A stretch of 64,000 bases of DNA from JAJDTT01 sp965116695. Lineage in GTDB: Bacteria > Acidobacteriota > UBA6911 > RPQK01 > JAJDTT01. Every line of letters starts with the position of its first letter. Positions within the stretch are counted from its first letter, which is position 1. Under the pieces are notes generated by a model, which saw only the letters and a list, made by a program, of their open reading frames with translations, was not told the DNA's origin and searched no databases. A program made the position numbers and the translations under genes. The stretch is taken from assembly GCA_965116695.1 (NCBI GenBank), contig OZ220706.1:4402001-4466000 (forward strand). The letters run 5' to 3'. This document shows positions 63,179 to 64,000 of the stretch, piece by piece.

Positions 63179-64000
63179 TTTTGTTTATCTTACTGATATG
63201 GATACAGTTAGACTAGCTTCCCTAAGTGAAGTTCCGGTTAGGGCTCTGCCAGGCGTCCGTTCCCGACATGCGGTGCATGATCCAGACATGACCACAGGCG
63301 ACACGTGCCACTGGGGTCCGCAGGTGCAGGTGGATTTTCGGCGTCCTCTTGGACGAGGAACTGGACCGAACCCCGGAAGATCTGAACTCGGAACGTGAGG
63401 TGGAGGTCCGCGTCGGGGTCCGCTCCAGGCCCAGCGGGCCGTCCAGGGCCTGGGCGGCGAGGCGGCTGGTCCGGGTGGTGGTGGGCCGGCCGCCGAGGGT
63501 CTCCTCGACTCCGTGGCGGCACCGGTGCAGGCGGCGGCCGAAGCGAGGGCGCGATTTCTCCGGCCAGCCGGAACGGATGACGGACCGGGGGGACCTATCC
63601 CCCCAGACCCCCCAGTGGCGCCAGAACCCCTCGCGGCTCACCTTGCCGCCAGTGAACCTGGCACTTCCGTTCGTCGCGCGTCCCATGAGAATGGGACCCT
63701 CGCGCGGTCTCGTCGGGCTTCCAGCCGGGAGTGAGACGTCGGCCCGTTTCCGGAAGTCCTGGCCAATCGGACCGGGTCGGCTCCGAATGTACGCCCCCAA
63801 TTACCGGAGCGCACAGGCGCTTGAGACCTGGGAGTCGAGGCGAGAAACTAGTGCATGGAGTCCACGGACCTGCAATAGGGTCGAATGGAATTCCGTTTAG
63901 AAGGTGGGATGCAATGAGGGAATCAGATCGGGAGGATAGATCATAACTCCCTTATTGTCGGATACTTAATAGATCTTAATTGTAGCTGTCCCCTCTACCC
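63179..64000. other. Right end of the window, no supported gene
   Basis: 822 bases. Frames on both strands are Arg/Ser/Pro-rich and inconsistent. The segment 63761-63867 is the second copy of a 107-base dispersed repeat. Confidence 0.5.
63761..63867 (+). repeat. 107-bp dispersed repeat, copy inverted relative to 45663-45769
   Basis: GGCCAATCGGACCGGGTCGG through CATGGAGTCCACGG matches the reverse strand of 45663-45769 with substitutions spread over the length, including in the open frames that could be read. Confidence 0.65.

Noticed and set aside
63222..63800. Minus-strand open frame at the right end
   Set aside because: Composition is Arg/Ser-rich with no start signal, and other frames are equally open. 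Nothing suggests a protein.

Overview
The window is GC-rich, with long soil- or symbiont-type metabolic operons, an oxidoreductase-SMP-30 fusion, a GMC oxidoreductase with its small partner subunit, LytS/LytTR regulation and a ceramidase homologue. This mix recalls Acidobacteriota-like genomes, but there is no rRNA, tRNA or marker phylogeny here, so the assignment is only a guess.

Positions 1-35600 look like chromosomal backbone. A truncated DUF4143 ATPase is followed directly by a large NACHT-type NTPase with a possible C-terminal nuclease motif, ending at a clear terminator. Next come a membrane protein, an amidohydrolase and a PIN toxin/antitoxin pair with its own operator. A five-gene minus-strand cluster follows: M16-like protein, phosphoglucose/phosphomannose isomerase, phosphomannomutase, DapF homologue and M20 peptidase. 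Then an ECF sigma factor with a zinc-finger partner, a PLP dehydratase, MsrA, an RtcB-like protein, a sugar-acid type cluster (BNR protein, Gfo/Idh-SMP-30 fusion, 2-hydroxyacid dehydrogenase), a ferredoxin with a DUF2848 protein, two tandem double-Cache proteins, a ceramidase/SDR/MDR group, a GMC oxidoreductase pair, and a divergent LytS-type kinase and LytTR regulator.

Positions 35600-64000 look like a mosaic genomic island. It has two near-intact P4-type integrases and several integrase relics, a second sigma/anti-sigma module, a membrane-anchored RadC-like JAMM protein, three HEPN-like genes, a zincin, a serine protease without a signal peptide, and a complete type I restriction-modification operon with a DUF433/DUF5615 pair inside it. 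An IS1634-type transposase lies near the right end. Long stretches carry no gene and are made of repeats and relics.

The most unusual signal is a family of six structured repeats (39529-39915, about 44513-44785, 48931-49314, 56603-56880, about 57246-57531, 60795-61183). Each has an upstream hairpin and a long terminal palindrome. A short copy-specific word forms one arm of the hairpin and appears again at the centre of the palindrome, and it changes from copy to copy in both places together. The repeats separate blocks of accessory genes, follow integrase 3' ends in several cases, and bracket the restriction operon. I do not recognise this family.
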